The notes under the pieces were generated by a model, which made no database searches, was not told the origin of the DNA, and saw only the letters and a program-made list of their open reading frames with translations. A program made the translations under genes and the position numbers. This document shows positions 1 through 12,600 of a stretch of 64,000 nt of DNA, piece by piece. The DNA is from Sipunculus nudus (Eukaryota; Annelida; Sipuncula; Golfingiida; Sipunculidae). Position 1 is the stretch's first letter. Every line of letters starts with the position of its first letter. The stretch spans positions 26,460,367 to 26,524,366 of the forward strand of contig CM049308.1 in the NCBI GenBank assembly GCA_026874595.1. The letters are read 5' to 3'.

Positions 1-3000
1 CCCTCCTTGCCGAAAAAGTCTATATACTCTGTATCCCTCCTCTACACTCACCCCCCCCCCCCCCCACCACCCCCATTGACGAACCTCACTGTATACGATT
101 TTTATTAAGTCTTTATCAAGATAGTCGATAATGACAAATATGAAGTCTTTTCGTTGACAACCTGTGTTTTTTTGCATATTTACATAATGTATACATAATA
201 TATAACGTAAGGTTAAAGGATATGTATAACTATAAGAGTGAACTTTTTACCACGTACGGGCAGCCTATTCGGGCAAAGTTCTTCAGAACTCATGTGCATT
301 GACCCACGCCAGAAGCCACGCTTCGTGACCACGTGATAAATGTATATATATGGCTATGGTTCTTTATTTATACCCGGGTATCCCCGTGCATGGTCAGATA
401 GAGAACTCATACAACAGGAAGAATTCCATTCAATGTTGTTTTAACCCACTTGTTTAATAATTCTCACTATAAATAATTTAAATTTATCTTTTTTTTTTTC
501 TTTTGGGGGGGGGGGCAATATATGCCTGTTACAATTAAATTATTAAAAATTATATAATTTATCAAAAATATGTAAGACCGCAGTCTTCCACAATATCACC
601 TCTCATATCTTTTATGGGGAAAAAAACTTGATAAGTACATAAATGGAGTGGAACCGCACACTTACGACCACCTTGCAATGGGATTGACCAAAGTGGTTGT
701 AATTTGAGGGTGGTCGTATTTGTAAAATTCTAAGGTAACTGGCTCATGTTTGATATTCGGGACCAAGAAAAATGTTTGCAATTGAAGAGTGGTCGCCGTT
801 GTGGGGTGGTCGTATAGCGGGGTTCCACTGTATATCTCATTTATACACGCAGAACATGCATACATGGGAAGCCTGCACTGAGAACGTGCATTGGGACATA
901 AATAAAAGTCCTATAATATTTACGTTTCTTGAGGCATTTGATATTCTGGAAAATTTAGGATACATTTTTGTACATACACACGGAGTCTTTTCTTGCTGGC
1001 AGTAAATTCTTACAAAATAACTGGAAAAGCACTCAGCAGAGAGCATCATATACTTCTTTCTGGATCGGCACCAAAGTTTAACGGGGTCTTCCCTGGCATG
1101 CATGTAACCCACATCTCCTCATCACATTGAAAAACGGTAAAAACGGATGAAAACGGTAAGGTAGTTTTCCCGTTACTCTGTACATTAACAGAGAGAAAAC
1201 CCCAAGCGATGCACATAAAAAGAAAAATAGACAGACACGGCTAAAAAATTAATCTTCTTGGCGAAGTAATGGACAGGGTTGTTGGTAATATGATTCTCTT
1301 TATGTGAAATTTATCATAAGACCCTTAAAACCCCTTATTGTAATTATAAGTTATATTTTATACTTTAAAAAGGGTTGGAATAAAGACCAAAGCATAATGT
1401 AGAAAATTGCTGTTTAAAACCTCAACTTTTCATTTTAAGGAAAAATCAATTTTATGAATGTTGCTTATTGTTACGAATTTCCTTAAAACCGCGTGCTGTG
1501 CGTTAGATTTGGGTTATATAATTCTTCGGCCATATTCAGGTGGCATATATTAATTCAGTCATACGTAGCCCTTGATTCAGATATTTAAGCACAAGGACGA
1601 AAGGTGATCTGCCCATTTGAAAGGGATGGCGAGTGAACCGTAAAATAACGACAAACCCATAAGGCATACCCGAGGAGGGCGCTGTCCCGTGAAGGTTTCC
1701 TCTCAATGACGTCTTTGTAAAATGCTCAAGTCAAATACCATCAGTTTTAAAATGTTTCAAGATTAAAGTCACCCATATTTTTACCTTTAAAATTCCTATA
1801 TTACATTTAAAGGGACAATAAAGAGCACGACAAGAGCGCAGACCTCCGGTAAGTTCCATCTAAAGCAAATTCACTTCTGATTTTACATTTTTATTGCCTA
1901 TGACCGTTTTGTCCTATCTGTCATAACCCGACTCAGTATAGGCAATGTTATTTGGGCTTATAAGCCTACTTGAGTCGTGATACGAGCAATATCGAGGAAT
2001 GCATCGCAGTGGTCCTCAATCAGGCTGCATTCATATTGTTGTTAACAGCCCATAATCTTAACATTATGTAACGAATGATGCATTAATGCAAGAGAATGCA
2101 TGTGAACTCACAACCGAAACAAACCCCGTCTCTATGGTAACGAGTCGTTTGCTGTATCGCGTACAGGTTGGATGCACCCAGTAACCACGGAAGCCATGCT
2201 TGTATTCATGCGGTCAGAAATTCAGTTAACAAACATGTGGAGGGATTTACCAATATGCTGAGTTAGAATGGAACTTTTCTCCTTCATGTTGAGTGTTGTA
2301 AGAAAGAACACTGAAATTCAAACGAATAGTCTGGTTTGTGATATGACAGTGTATCTGTAGGTCATGAGGCGATGTTAGAAATGACGAAAATAATTGCATC
2401 CTCATGTGGCCTTAAAATGCGTTCCTCAGACCTAGACGTAAAGGCACTCCTGCAGGCCAGTAATAATGCAGGTCGTGATGTAAAAGGGCCGGTATGGCTC
2501 CAGTTTGTCCATGAAGTATCACTGCAAGTCATTAAAAGCTGTTTCAAGATTTCTTTTGTTCAGCAATTACGAAGCCTTTATCCTCGCGAGAGCCAATTCC
2601 TTTGTTCAGTGAATTCGATATTTAAAAAAGGGAGGCTAACATACAAAATAACTAATATACATATGGTCTTGTATAGAAAAATAATCTCGTTAAAGTCACA
2701 CTCAGCTCTGCATGAGTTGGCTCTGATGGAAACATATATACATGTGGACCAGATCATATTAGAAATTTCCCCTCAATATTTTTACTCTTAGCATAATTTT
2801 GTGGAAAAATTTTGTTTAGCTCATAACTTTAACAGTATGGTAAGTTAAATGAAAATGCAGAATACTAAGTCTGAACAGTATCTATCAATAACTAGATGGG
2901 TACAATCGCCATGCGATTAATGGGGCACGTGTCCGTGGCAAGTTCCAGTTCCAATACATGGCCGCAGATATATTCCGTATAAATAATGAAATGGTGTCTG

Positions 3001-3860
3001 CATGGCGTCTAAAGAAGCATGTGAGCATGTACTGAATGAGTAAATTGTATATTCCTATATTTTTTATAGAGTTTAATAGTTGTATGTTGTTTAATATAGG
3101 TTTACCAAAGTTTTTTTAGTGTTATACTTATAAGGCTGGGAGTATCGCTATTTTATTTGAAAATGTTAAAAAGATTATGTGCAACTTTACCAAAGCATAT
3201 CCAACTGGATGACAAATCCCATATGGTTCACAGTGATAGTGACAGTGAACATTTATGAATTTTGGCTCATTCAATCTGAACGATGATAATACGTTAAGGC
3301 GCATTTATACCAAACATAATTTTAAAAAGGAAATGTGCGCAGCGATTTTTCACAGGTTGATTATATGTTGATTTTCATTCTCCACAAGCACAATTTCGGA
3401 AACCGTTTCAACAAATTATGAAAATATGCTTATAAAGTTCTGGTCATGCATTTTACGATGTCAGTTTGCTTCTTGACCAAAAGGTGAGGCATTTCCTATT
3501 TCTATATTCACGTTTTTATGGGAAATGGTTAAAAAAGGAATCCAAATTTAAAAGCATTTTTTTAAATATTTTTGTTGGAGGTAAATACCCCATTATTTAT
3601 GCTCGCTTTACTTTATACTATACATCTGCAGATTTTCAATCCGGTTTTATAGACTACAGGACAGGGCTGTGTTTTTTACGCTTCCTCTCTTTGTACATCG
3701 TGGTGTTAACATGGCCCGGTGACTACTGCATCTGCGGGCCCTTAGTATGTAATATTTCCTGGGTCATAGCACAATGGCACCCCGGAAGTCGCATTCTTTT
3801 GTGATTGAAACACGGACTCTCCATTACGCCTGCAGAACACTCTGCTTGATAAAAGTCTCT
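1..3860. other. Upstream region, no gene recognised
   Basis: It is AT-rich with a poly-C run near 48-66 and a poly-G run near 508-520. A 660-850 segment matches the short CAGTGGAACC-type MITE remnants seen in introns. The segment 1958-2165 matches 49215-49410. An open frame at 2372-2791 has no recognisable motif and is not called. Confidence 0.5.
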
Positions 3861-3868
3861 TTGGTTTA

Positions 3869-3932
3869 GATTGGAACCCATGATCTCTCGGCTTTGAGTC
3901 CTGTGCTCTACCCCTTAGCCACAGAAGCCGCT
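3869..3932 (-). repeat. tRNA-like sequence, probable SINE head or tRNA pseudogene
   Basis: Read on the minus strand it has an A-box-like TGGCTAAGGGGTAGAGC and a weaker B-box-like GGGTTCCAATC about 30 nt later. The acceptor stem does not close, so I do not call a functional tRNA. Confidence 0.4.
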
Positions 3933-4123
3933 AATTTAATAGCATTTGTTAATGAAAAAAAAAATCTTTTCAAGAAAGTTATTAGGTGTTATCCCTCAGC
4001 GTCCATCCATCCGTCACGCTCTTTCACAATAACTTTCTTAAGAACCATTGAGATAGTCAGGATAGTTGTGCTGGGAACCTTTTATATCCAGCAAGAATGT
4101 ACTAATTGCGTGAGATGTACCTT

Positions 4124-4512
4124 TATTAAAGGTGCCCATTCACCTACCTTTTGAAAAAGAATTTATGTGATTTCTGGCTTCCTCTATGTATATATTAATG
4201 ATCTAAGGGTAATTTTGGTTGTGACAAGTTCTTATAACGCCTACGTGAACGATGTATGAACCTGTTTATTAACAACATGTTTGTAAACACAGGAATGTTG
4301 ACAAACAGGAAAAAACATGAATAACCTAAGGTAGTAGGTTGCATATATGCGGAGGTAGAAAGGTCACTTGTTGCAAAACGCCATTTGCAAAGCTCTGTCT
4401 TATCTGACTTGCTGCCAGATGCCCTTGTTATTTAATTCTTTTGGCGGGTAAGCACATATTATAAACACTTTGATATAAACAAACAAGCAGCCTGCATGTG
4501 TACGGTGATATC
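4124..4512 (+). repeat. Interspersed repeat family R1, copy a
   Basis: The block starts at the TTTTGAAAAAGAATTTATGTGATTT stretch and passes through a CACTTGTTGCAAAACGCxATTTGCAAAG core. It recurs at 7005-7262, 28640-29000, 42045-42432 (inverted) and 54110-54400. The type is unknown and no coding frame is conserved; it is probably a non-autonomous element. Confidence 0.7.
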
Positions 4513-4569
4513 CACGTTTTCTGTAAAAGCTCCATGGGATTACCATAGTTTATAAAGGTCAGATTGTTG

Positions 4570-5968
4570 ATTGGGCCTCTTTAAACGATCATTTTAAGAT
4601 ATCTCAAATTTGTCCTTTACAAGATATGTAGAGCACATTTTAATTTATTTACTACTGAGGAAGAGTGAAACATTGTCTTCCCAAAACTCAGTGGCGTAAA
4701 TTTATTTTCAAGGGGGGGGGGGGGCGATTCGCAGGCTTGGGGGGGGATGTCAACATTGGGACTACCTTTTATACATTTTAAAAATTTGATTTAGACTGAA
4801 CAGTATCTGAATGTTTAAATGACACGTCGATGCCCGTCATTAATGGCCCAATTAAGATTTGGCATACTTCCACTCTATATAAGAACAGGTCGATTTAAGA
4901 ATATAAGGAATCCACGAACTTGTCGCTTGAGAAATACCATGCAGACCAGATGAACGTATTTGTAACATTTGCGATTTAAATAAAATGAAAAATGAATGCC
5001 ATTTTGTATGTCAATGTAACGCAATAATAAACAAAATTTCTTCTTTCTTTCTATTCACATTTCATATGTATTACAATTTAGTATAAGATTTAAAAGAAAT
5101 AATGTATTATGTTTCCAGTATGGGTTTATTCTAAATCAGGTTTAGATTTATAATATTTCATGCATAATAAACTAAGAAATGGATCTAAAGTGTATAATTC
5201 TGATTAAAAATAAATTTCATTTCCAATATAATAATGTTATTCACAGGGGGGATCATCCCCCCCCCCTTTTTTTGCTTAAAAGTTCAGTCGAGTGTATTGA
5301 CGCCCCAGTATATGGGCACGTAACCTGATAACTGAACCCCGCCCTATATACGTGTAGGAGGGGGTGTAGCTACCACCTCAACCACCCACGCGCTCGTATT
5401 TTTTTCTTTCTTTTCTTTTTGCTCCGATGCCTCTGCTTCACAAAATCTTGCTCCTTGACTGTCGTTTACTTGGGGAATTATGGGGGCGTGGACCAGAGTG
5501 GAAAAGAGCTCTCCCTTTGAACCCAACTTAACCTTGAATATCCCGAACAGTTTTGGGAGACATAACGTTTCTAGTATTAGCATACTTCTTGAATATAATA
5601 TTAATGACCACATTTATGAAATTCCAGACACACCTAGTACCTGCTAATGTAAAAATTACAAAGTGAAAGCTACTTTCAAGACAAACAAAAAACTAAGACA
5701 TGATCATGTCAGTTTTCATTTATGATTTCATTCGCAACAACATACAAAACGTCGATCTCGAAAGACATTTTCCTGATACAAGACATCTAGGAATTACGCG
5801 AAATGTTTATAAATTTGATCTCTTTTTTCAGACACTGACCTTCTGATTGATCAATTCTAATTATTAATTTTTTTAACGTTGTGAAAATAATATTTTTTTA
5901 TATATTTTATATGATATACATTTTCTTCTTTAATGTTTTATTTGACTTATATATTCTTATATACTCTG

Positions 5969-6032
<64 letters not shown>

Positions 6033-7000
6033 TATGTAAAAATTAATGCAACATTTAAATCCTCGGTAGGACTTTATAATCTTTAAAAGCTATTTAAAAA
6101 AATTAAAACAATTATAATGAAATATAATTAATGAGTGTATACAATAAATTCGCAACCAACAAAATAAACGCCCCCTCTGTATAAATCATGGATATATCCT
6201 TAATTGGTAAAGATAGGCGTCGTCTAGGTATCTTGCTCTCTTTATATACGGTCATTTTATTTCACAGGTGTTACGACAAGCATGATCTTGCCTCCCAAGT
6301 CATCGCCGCCCAATAACAAACCCATCAACCTACTCAGGGGTCATCTGATGGACCATTAAGGACCATTACTTAAAATATTCAAAAGTACCCACGGCTGCAC
6401 TTGGTGTTTGGTGAACGTGACCATAAAGAGTGCTCCATACAGTGTACCCCAAGTTATATACGGAGTCTCGGGTCCAAAATTATGAAAGATGGTCTCAATA
6501 CTGTCACAGGAGTCTGTCTACATATTGTTAAAGGTTTTCCGTATAATATTTGCTAAAGTGCTACTATATGATCACTTCAAATGTGAAATATTCTGAAAGC
6601 TAAAAGTATTCTCTACAACATTTTTATCAATATTTCTAAAAATTTCTTTGATGGGAAGCATATTATAGTTTTTTTTACATTCTTAAATAACCTATAAAAT
6701 CACAATTCTTACAGTCAAAACACCCCCCCCCCCCCTCCCCCCGCTAGTCTAGTTTACCTATATCTGACCATGATGGGATGATACATTTTTCATCTGTTAC
6801 AGGTATACTTAGATTAATGATTTTAGTCAAGTATCTGAAATTCATAAAAATATTTTAAAATCAAGAATCTAAAAAACTAGAATCCACCAGTGTCAGACAA
6901 CCGTATAGCTTTACATATACCAACATGTAAAGCACATTCCTAGCCTTTCGAATATGTACATGTCGAGGGTTTTTGGACAAGCAGTTAATAAAATATTTAA
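4570..7000. other. Upstream region with low-complexity DNA
   Basis: It holds a poly-G run near 4713, a poly-C run near 5256, a TA microsatellite at 5968-6029 and another poly-C run near 6722. No gene is supported. Confidence 0.5.
5968..6029. repeat. (TA)n microsatellite
   Basis: About 60 bp of nearly pure TA dinucleotide repeat, broken once near its left end. Confidence 0.95.
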
Positions 7001-7004
7001 AGAT

Positions 7005-7262
7005 GCTAATTTACCTACCTTTTGAAAAAATAATTTATATAATTTTGGCTTCCTCTGTGTATAAATTAATGATCTAAGGGTAGTTTTGGTTTTAAAAAGT
7101 TCTTATTAAGTCTTCGTGGGGATGTATGAACTTGTTGACAAACGGGAAAAACAAGTAACCTAAGGTGGTAAGTTGCATATTTGTGGAGTTAGAAAGGTGA
7201 CTTGTTGCAAAACGCTAATATATGCAAAGCCCTGGCTTATCTGACTTGACGCCTGCATGATG
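7005..7262 (+). repeat. Repeat family R1, copy b
   Basis: It follows 4124-4400 closely and then runs straight into the 34-bp tandem array at the point where the other copies read CCAGATGCCC. The array therefore appears to have grown from within this element. Confidence 0.7.
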
Positions 7263-8140
7263 CATCCGTAGATGCCCAAACATCCAACCAAAACTGCACC
7301 TGTAGATGCCCAAACATCCAACCAAAACTGCACCTGTAGGTGCAAAAATATCCAACCAAAACTGCACCTGTAGATGCCAAAATATCCAACCAAAACTGCA
7401 CCTGTAGGTGCAAAAATATACAACCAAAACTGCACCTGTAGATGCCCAAACATCCAACCAAAACTGCACCTGTAGATGCCCAAACATCCAACCAAAACTG
7501 CACCTGTAGATGCCAAAATATCCAACCAAAACTACACCTGTAGGTGCAAAAATATCCAACCAAAACTGCACCTGTAGATGCCCAAACATCCAACCAAAAC
7601 TGCACCTGTAGGTGCAAAAATATCCAACCAAAACTGCACCTGTAGGTGCCAAAATATCCAAACAAAACTGCACCTGTAGATGCCAAAACATCCAACCAAA
7701 ACTGCACCTGTAGATGCCCAAACATCCAACCAAAACTGCACCTGTAGATGCCAAAATATCCAACCAAAACTGCACCTGTAGGTGCAAAAATATCCAACCA
7801 AAACTGCACCTGTAGGTGCCAAAAATATCCAACCAAAACTGCACCTGTAGATGCCCAAACATCCAACCAAAACTGCACCTGTAGATGCCCAAACATCCAA
7901 CCAAAACTGCACCTGTAGGTGCAAAAATATCCAACCAAAACTGCACCTGTAGATGCCCAAACATCCAACCAAAACTGCACCTGTAGATGCCCAAACATCC
8001 AACCAAAACTGCACCTGTAGGTGCAAAAATATCCAAACAAAACTGCACCTGTAGGTGCCTAAACATCCAACCAAAACTGCATCTGTAGTTGTCAAAACAT
8101 CCAACCAAAACTGAACCTGCATGTAGGTGCCTAAACAAAT
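7260..8140. repeat. 34-bp minisatellite, about 25 copies
   Basis: The unit is a variable 14-15 nt block (such as GATGCCCAAACATCC or GGTGCAAAAATATCC) followed by AACCAAAACTGCACCTGTA. The two main block types alternate, with a repeated A-A-B order near 7840-8045. Each unit contains GCACCTGTAGGTGC, an inverted repeat. Because 34 is not a multiple of three, all three minus frames stay open for long stretches; these are not genes. Confidence 0.95.
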
Positions 8141-8249
8141 CATTAAAAAGAACATATGACTAGATACAATCATTGCATGCAGGAGCTAGAAGACCATAAG
8201 GCTGTTCCTGGGAAAATAACATAAATATATATATATATATATATATTGT

Positions 8250-8470
8250 AGGGGCCTGGGCAGCTGAACGGTAAAACGCTCGGCCTTCTCCACTGGCGAC
8301 TCGGGTTCAATCCCAGGTGCTGCCATAAGAGTGGGTTGGAGTGGGCCGTCCAAGGTCGATGGTTCTCTCCGGGTTCTCCGGCTTCCTCCACCTCTCTCAC
8401 TGCGATCTTCAACTCTATCAGTATCCTCTATTTTCGCCTTAAATATATAACTGTATACCGAGTAATCTGT
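8250..8470 (+). repeat. tRNA-derived SINE
   Basis: It has a pol III A-box-like CAGCTGAACGGTAAAACGC and a perfect B box GGTTCAATCCC, followed by a body rich in CTCCGG and TTCCTCC and an AT-rich tail. The same body is found inverted at 61795-61985 and, in a diverged subfamily, at 52640-53160. Confidence 0.8.
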
Positions 8471-9300
8471 CAAACTTTATCGTTGCTGTGATTCGATTTT
8501 ATAGAGAACATTGACTTCAATTTCAGTCAGTCATTCAGAACATTTTGTGATTTTATGCACTTAAACGTACAACCGTACGACAAACAAAGTTGCCTTTGTA
8601 AATGCTGCATGAAGATATCTGCAGAATATAAAGCCTGAACTGCTGATATATACATGCCCGAACATTAACCCTGCACTGTTTCTTTAAGTGCCAGAAAATC
8701 AACTGCCCGCTCTCTGTAGGTGCCAATTAAAACCATAACTACCGCTGTATGGGCATCAATGTATGTTACCAGTCTGTCTACTTAGCAGACATCTTTACTT
8801 GGCAAATACGTGCAATGCATATGTAAATCACCAGCCCTTGTGCATGTCACGTTATATATCGTTTTTTCAATTCCTGCTCTGAAATGTTTAAATTTTCAAG
8901 ACCTTATACACGGACATACGACTGTGAGATGGTACCTCCGATTATGAAATTCATAAATTATTATATAATTATATGATATCATAACACAATTATATAATGA
9001 TTATATAAAAATCTTTCTACCGCTGGAGAGCAGGGTGTAAGTCGGTAATCCTGAACATTCAATTGTATGTAAAGTTTGTCTAAAAAATTTCTCAATTATT
9101 AAGGTTATCTAAGCCTGTTATATTTAAAATTTTACTTAAAAAAATGGAAAATGGTTAAAATTCAGTAAACAACATAATTCTGGTAGAGTCATGCATGGTT
9201 GAGTTACACAATGGTGACTTTTCTTCCATGTGCCCTTTTAACAAGTTATTCATCACAAACGGTGTGTGAACACCCTGAATAAGACATAGGTCACTAGACA
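8471..9300. other. Upstream AT-rich region
   Basis: Traces of the GTAGGTGCC tandem unit are seen near 8716. No gene or clear regulatory element is visible. Confidence 0.4.
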
Positions 9301-9514
9301 TAGGACGTTCAGCATCGTATGCCAAGGGGAACGGGTCAGAGAGCTCGATAGAGTTAACGGGCCACCTCGCTTCACGGACTAAACACACGAGCGCGGGTTC
9401 AGCAAGGTTCAGCTGAAGCAATTTTCTCCCACCCTGCAGTTGGTGGAGGACCGGACGGCTCCCCACACCCCACCCCAAGCCGACAGGAGAAATTGGTTTT
9501 TGCATGCCGCAAAC
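9300..9514 (+). promoter_or_regulatory. Probable 5' UTR / promoter-proximal region
   Basis: This stretch is clearly more GC-rich than the sequence on either side and ends directly at the start codon of the large gene. No TATA box is obvious at a suitable distance. An upstream ATG at 9504 opens a frame that closes within 40 codons, so the ATG at 9515 is preferred because it gives a signal peptide. The transcription start is not visible, and extra non-coding exons upstream cannot be excluded. Confidence 0.4.
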
Positions 9515-9602
9515 ATGGCATGCAGTAATCTGGTTTGCCTGCTGGTGCTCTTTTTGAGCGCCAGACTGGGAAATGCTGGATACGTTAATGAAAAATGGCA
9601 CA
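9515..9602 (+). CDS. Exon 1: signal peptide
   Basis: It encodes residues 1-29 plus one base of codon 30. The start MACSNLV is followed by a hydrophobic core ([10 protein letters not shown]), and a GNA sequence before GYV fits signal peptidase cleavage near residue 21. There is no basic n-region residue. The donor is A|GTGAGT in phase 1, and joining to exon 2 restores a Ser codon. The signal peptide is what marks the whole protein as secreted. Confidence 0.85.
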
Positions 9603-12600
9603 GTGAGTACTTAATTTAGAATTTCTAGAAGTTTAAATATTTAAATAATTACTATGTGGAAGTTTCTCTATTAATGTTCATATTTCCATGAAGAATCTTA
9701 TAAAAGTGCAACTTTCAGTGTTTATAAATTTCTATGATTTCGTGTCTCGTTCAGCCATCATATACCGGACTTAAAGAACTTGAGTATTTGAAATATGACC
9801 AGTATTCAAAATCAAATACAAGTTTTTTTTTCAAATATACTTTGAAAAGTCATCTGCATTATCTATTTTGTATAATGAATGTGGCTAGATGCTCGTGTTT
9901 GAGCGCCAAGATAATATATATACCGGCTGTTTTGAAGAAAAAAAAACTATATATAATTATAAAAACGGAGTTCCTCCTTTTAAACGTTTAACAGCTAATT
10001 GAAAAGTCACTTGTAATAATTTTTATCGGCTATGTCTATTGTTATTTTGTTTCTTTATTTCCGTAATTTATCTTATTTTGTTCAGCTTCCTGGTCGCTCA
10101 GCTGCATGCATGCTTTGCCAAAATAATTACTCTATTGAAAAGTTACATTCACTGTTCTTAATTATTCAAATAAATGTCTGTTCAGCTGGTTTACCTACAG
10201 GACATTGTAAAACAAATAAAAAGGGACAATAAATATATTTTTTCCCTCGCATTTCTTTGATTATAGTTTCTTGCACTGTGAATTTTATTTTAAAATAATC
10301 CAGTTAATATATAGAGCATCCAGCTTGGAAAAGCTATACATAGATGTTGTTTAATTATAATATATTTAATTTTCAGTAAATTACATGTTACTCACCTTAA
10401 ATTTTACTAATAACTGGAAAAGTTCAAAATTTAACTTAATTTTCAATATTTATGAATATCAGAGTTAGTGATCCCCCTGAAGCGCCTAGCGATAAAATTC
10501 AGTAAGGCCACACACACAAAAAAAATGGGAACCAAAAAATATATGGTGCGGGCGGGCAATTTTTTTCTTTACCAGTAGAGACACATTAGGTAGAATTTGC
10601 AATCTTGCCTAGGAAACAGAAAAATTGCTTCAATTCTTGAAATGGGGTTTATAATTTACACTTAATTTGGTCCATTTTTAAACATTTATGTTTTTTTTTG
10701 GGGGGGGGGGGGGGTGTTTTTTTTCATATCGTAAGTCAGCCTGCACCATTACCAAGGACCTGGTCTTCATTTTAAAAAAAGTTGAGACACGGAATATACT
10801 CACATTTTTATTTGCATGGCCTAAGGAATTACGCATATTGAACGTACCCTAAACTGTATGGTTAAGGCCATGGCAGAAAGTCTGGGGTTCGAACTCTGCT
10901 GTGTATTCGTCAAACGCAAAATGGTGGCAGAATCTTTATAATTCCTCAGAGACTTTATCCAGTTTCTTTACGACATGTTGCGACTTATGTTATATTCTCG
11001 GACACTAATTAACGAAACATTCATTTGGTAATAAAAACTAATTTTTACCCCCTAACTCATTCAGTATAGAGAGTGCAAGTAGGCGTTATAGCGGGTCATT
11101 GTCCTGACCTTTAAAAGATTGACATTTTTATAAGCTTTCTATTGCTATTTTCAATGTGTTGATTTCTTAAATATCTGGTTTGCGATTTTTACGAACAGGT
11201 GTTGACCATACAGTGTACTGAAGAATGGAGCAATTAGTACCCAATTAAAATGCTAAAAACTTAACAGTTTCACATTGAAAGTGTCATATTAAATTTTTTT
11301 CTGGATTGGTGCTTCGTTGATTGGTGTGGACATTATTATTTTATAACTATTCTTTCAGCTGCCATACACTCCCAACGTTTATGTTTTTATCACAATGCCA
11401 CCATAAATGGTCATACCAAAGGATTTCTGAACTTTGAGCTTTACCTCCAGTGTTTAAAGAAATCGGTCTTTAAGTCTGTATCTGTGAAAGTATCAGATTC
11501 ATCTTTAGCAAGTTTTTTTTCAGTCATTCCAGATCTATTTTGTTTGAACTGCTGCTTTATATACCAAGATTCTCCGGGTCACAACACCAGGGCCCGCACA
11601 GAGCAAACAATTGTAATCAGACCAGTGAGAGCGTGGTATCGCATTGTGTACCCAGTTTTAAATCCTCTCCAACCAGCTCTCGTTGGTCTGATTCTTGGCT
11701 CTGTGCCAGCTCTGGTTTTTAGGCCCCGAAAAACTAAGCTAAACAAGCAGAGGTTAGAACGAAGGAGATCTAGAACGACTGCAGTACATAACCACTGGGT
11801 GAGGAATGCATGTAAGTCGCAATATATAATCTGCCTTTCGTGTTGATCAGCTAATTCTCTCACTGATCAAACTTTTTATCTAATAATAATATATAAACAA
11901 AATATGTTTATGTTTATTTCGAATTCTCCACAAGGTGACTAAAAATTAAATATAACCTGCCTTTTCGAAAGCACCAAGATATATATGACGCACTACTGTC
12001 CGCATCATCATAATTCCCGAGATGAGTTTCACTTTTATTAATTAATGTTATAGTGATTATAAGGATGTAAGAAATATCTATAAACTTCATCTCAATTTTG
12101 AGTATCGGTGAGTATATAGAAAATTGGATACAATAGTTGACGCCGTATTATCTATTTCTAGGCCCCAGCCTAGAATTTAAGACGCAGAGGCGGCTCAGGA
12201 TTTTCGAAAGGGGAGAGTCACGCTCAGGACGACTGAAGAATACATACAAAAGCTCCTCTGGTTCGGGAAGGAGGGGGTCAAGGTCGCAAAATTTGGTTTG
12301 AAACCATAAAAAAGATGTTGTTTCGGATCAAAGAGAGAACCCCTTGACCCCCCCCCCCCTGGATCCGCCAATGCCGCGGGGTGTCAAATAATTTAACAGA
12401 GGAAAATGATGCGCCTGTCCTTTACATATCTATATATAAGCGTGATTCACTTTGTTAGAGCAATCTGCAAAAATGTTCATTCATTACAGTTTTATAGTAT
12501 GTCAAACTCAGAAAATAAAACCATGGTGATATAGTTCATTTCTCATTATCATTTCATATAACAGCGATAACTTATAGAGTAACCTTAAGTACCTTTAATC

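Noticed and set aside
2372-2791. 139-codon plus-strand frame upstream of the gene
   Set aside because: No recognisable domain, no splice context and composition like the surrounding DNA.
3869-3932. Functional tRNA gene on the minus strand
   Set aside because: The A box is good, but the T arm and acceptor stem do not pair and the B box is degenerate.
7260-8140. CRISPR-like regular repeats
   Set aside because: There are no unique spacers. The variable blocks are a few recurring variants, and the genome is eukaryotic.
7160-8173. Four long overlapping minus-strand open frames (up to 307 codons) rich in Trp, Phe and Cys
   Set aside because: They are the three readings of the 34-bp minisatellite; the unit length is not a multiple of three and has no stop on that strand.
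11484-11863. Overlapping open frames on both strands
   Set aside because: They lie on the imperfect foldback; openness on both strands reflects its symmetry.
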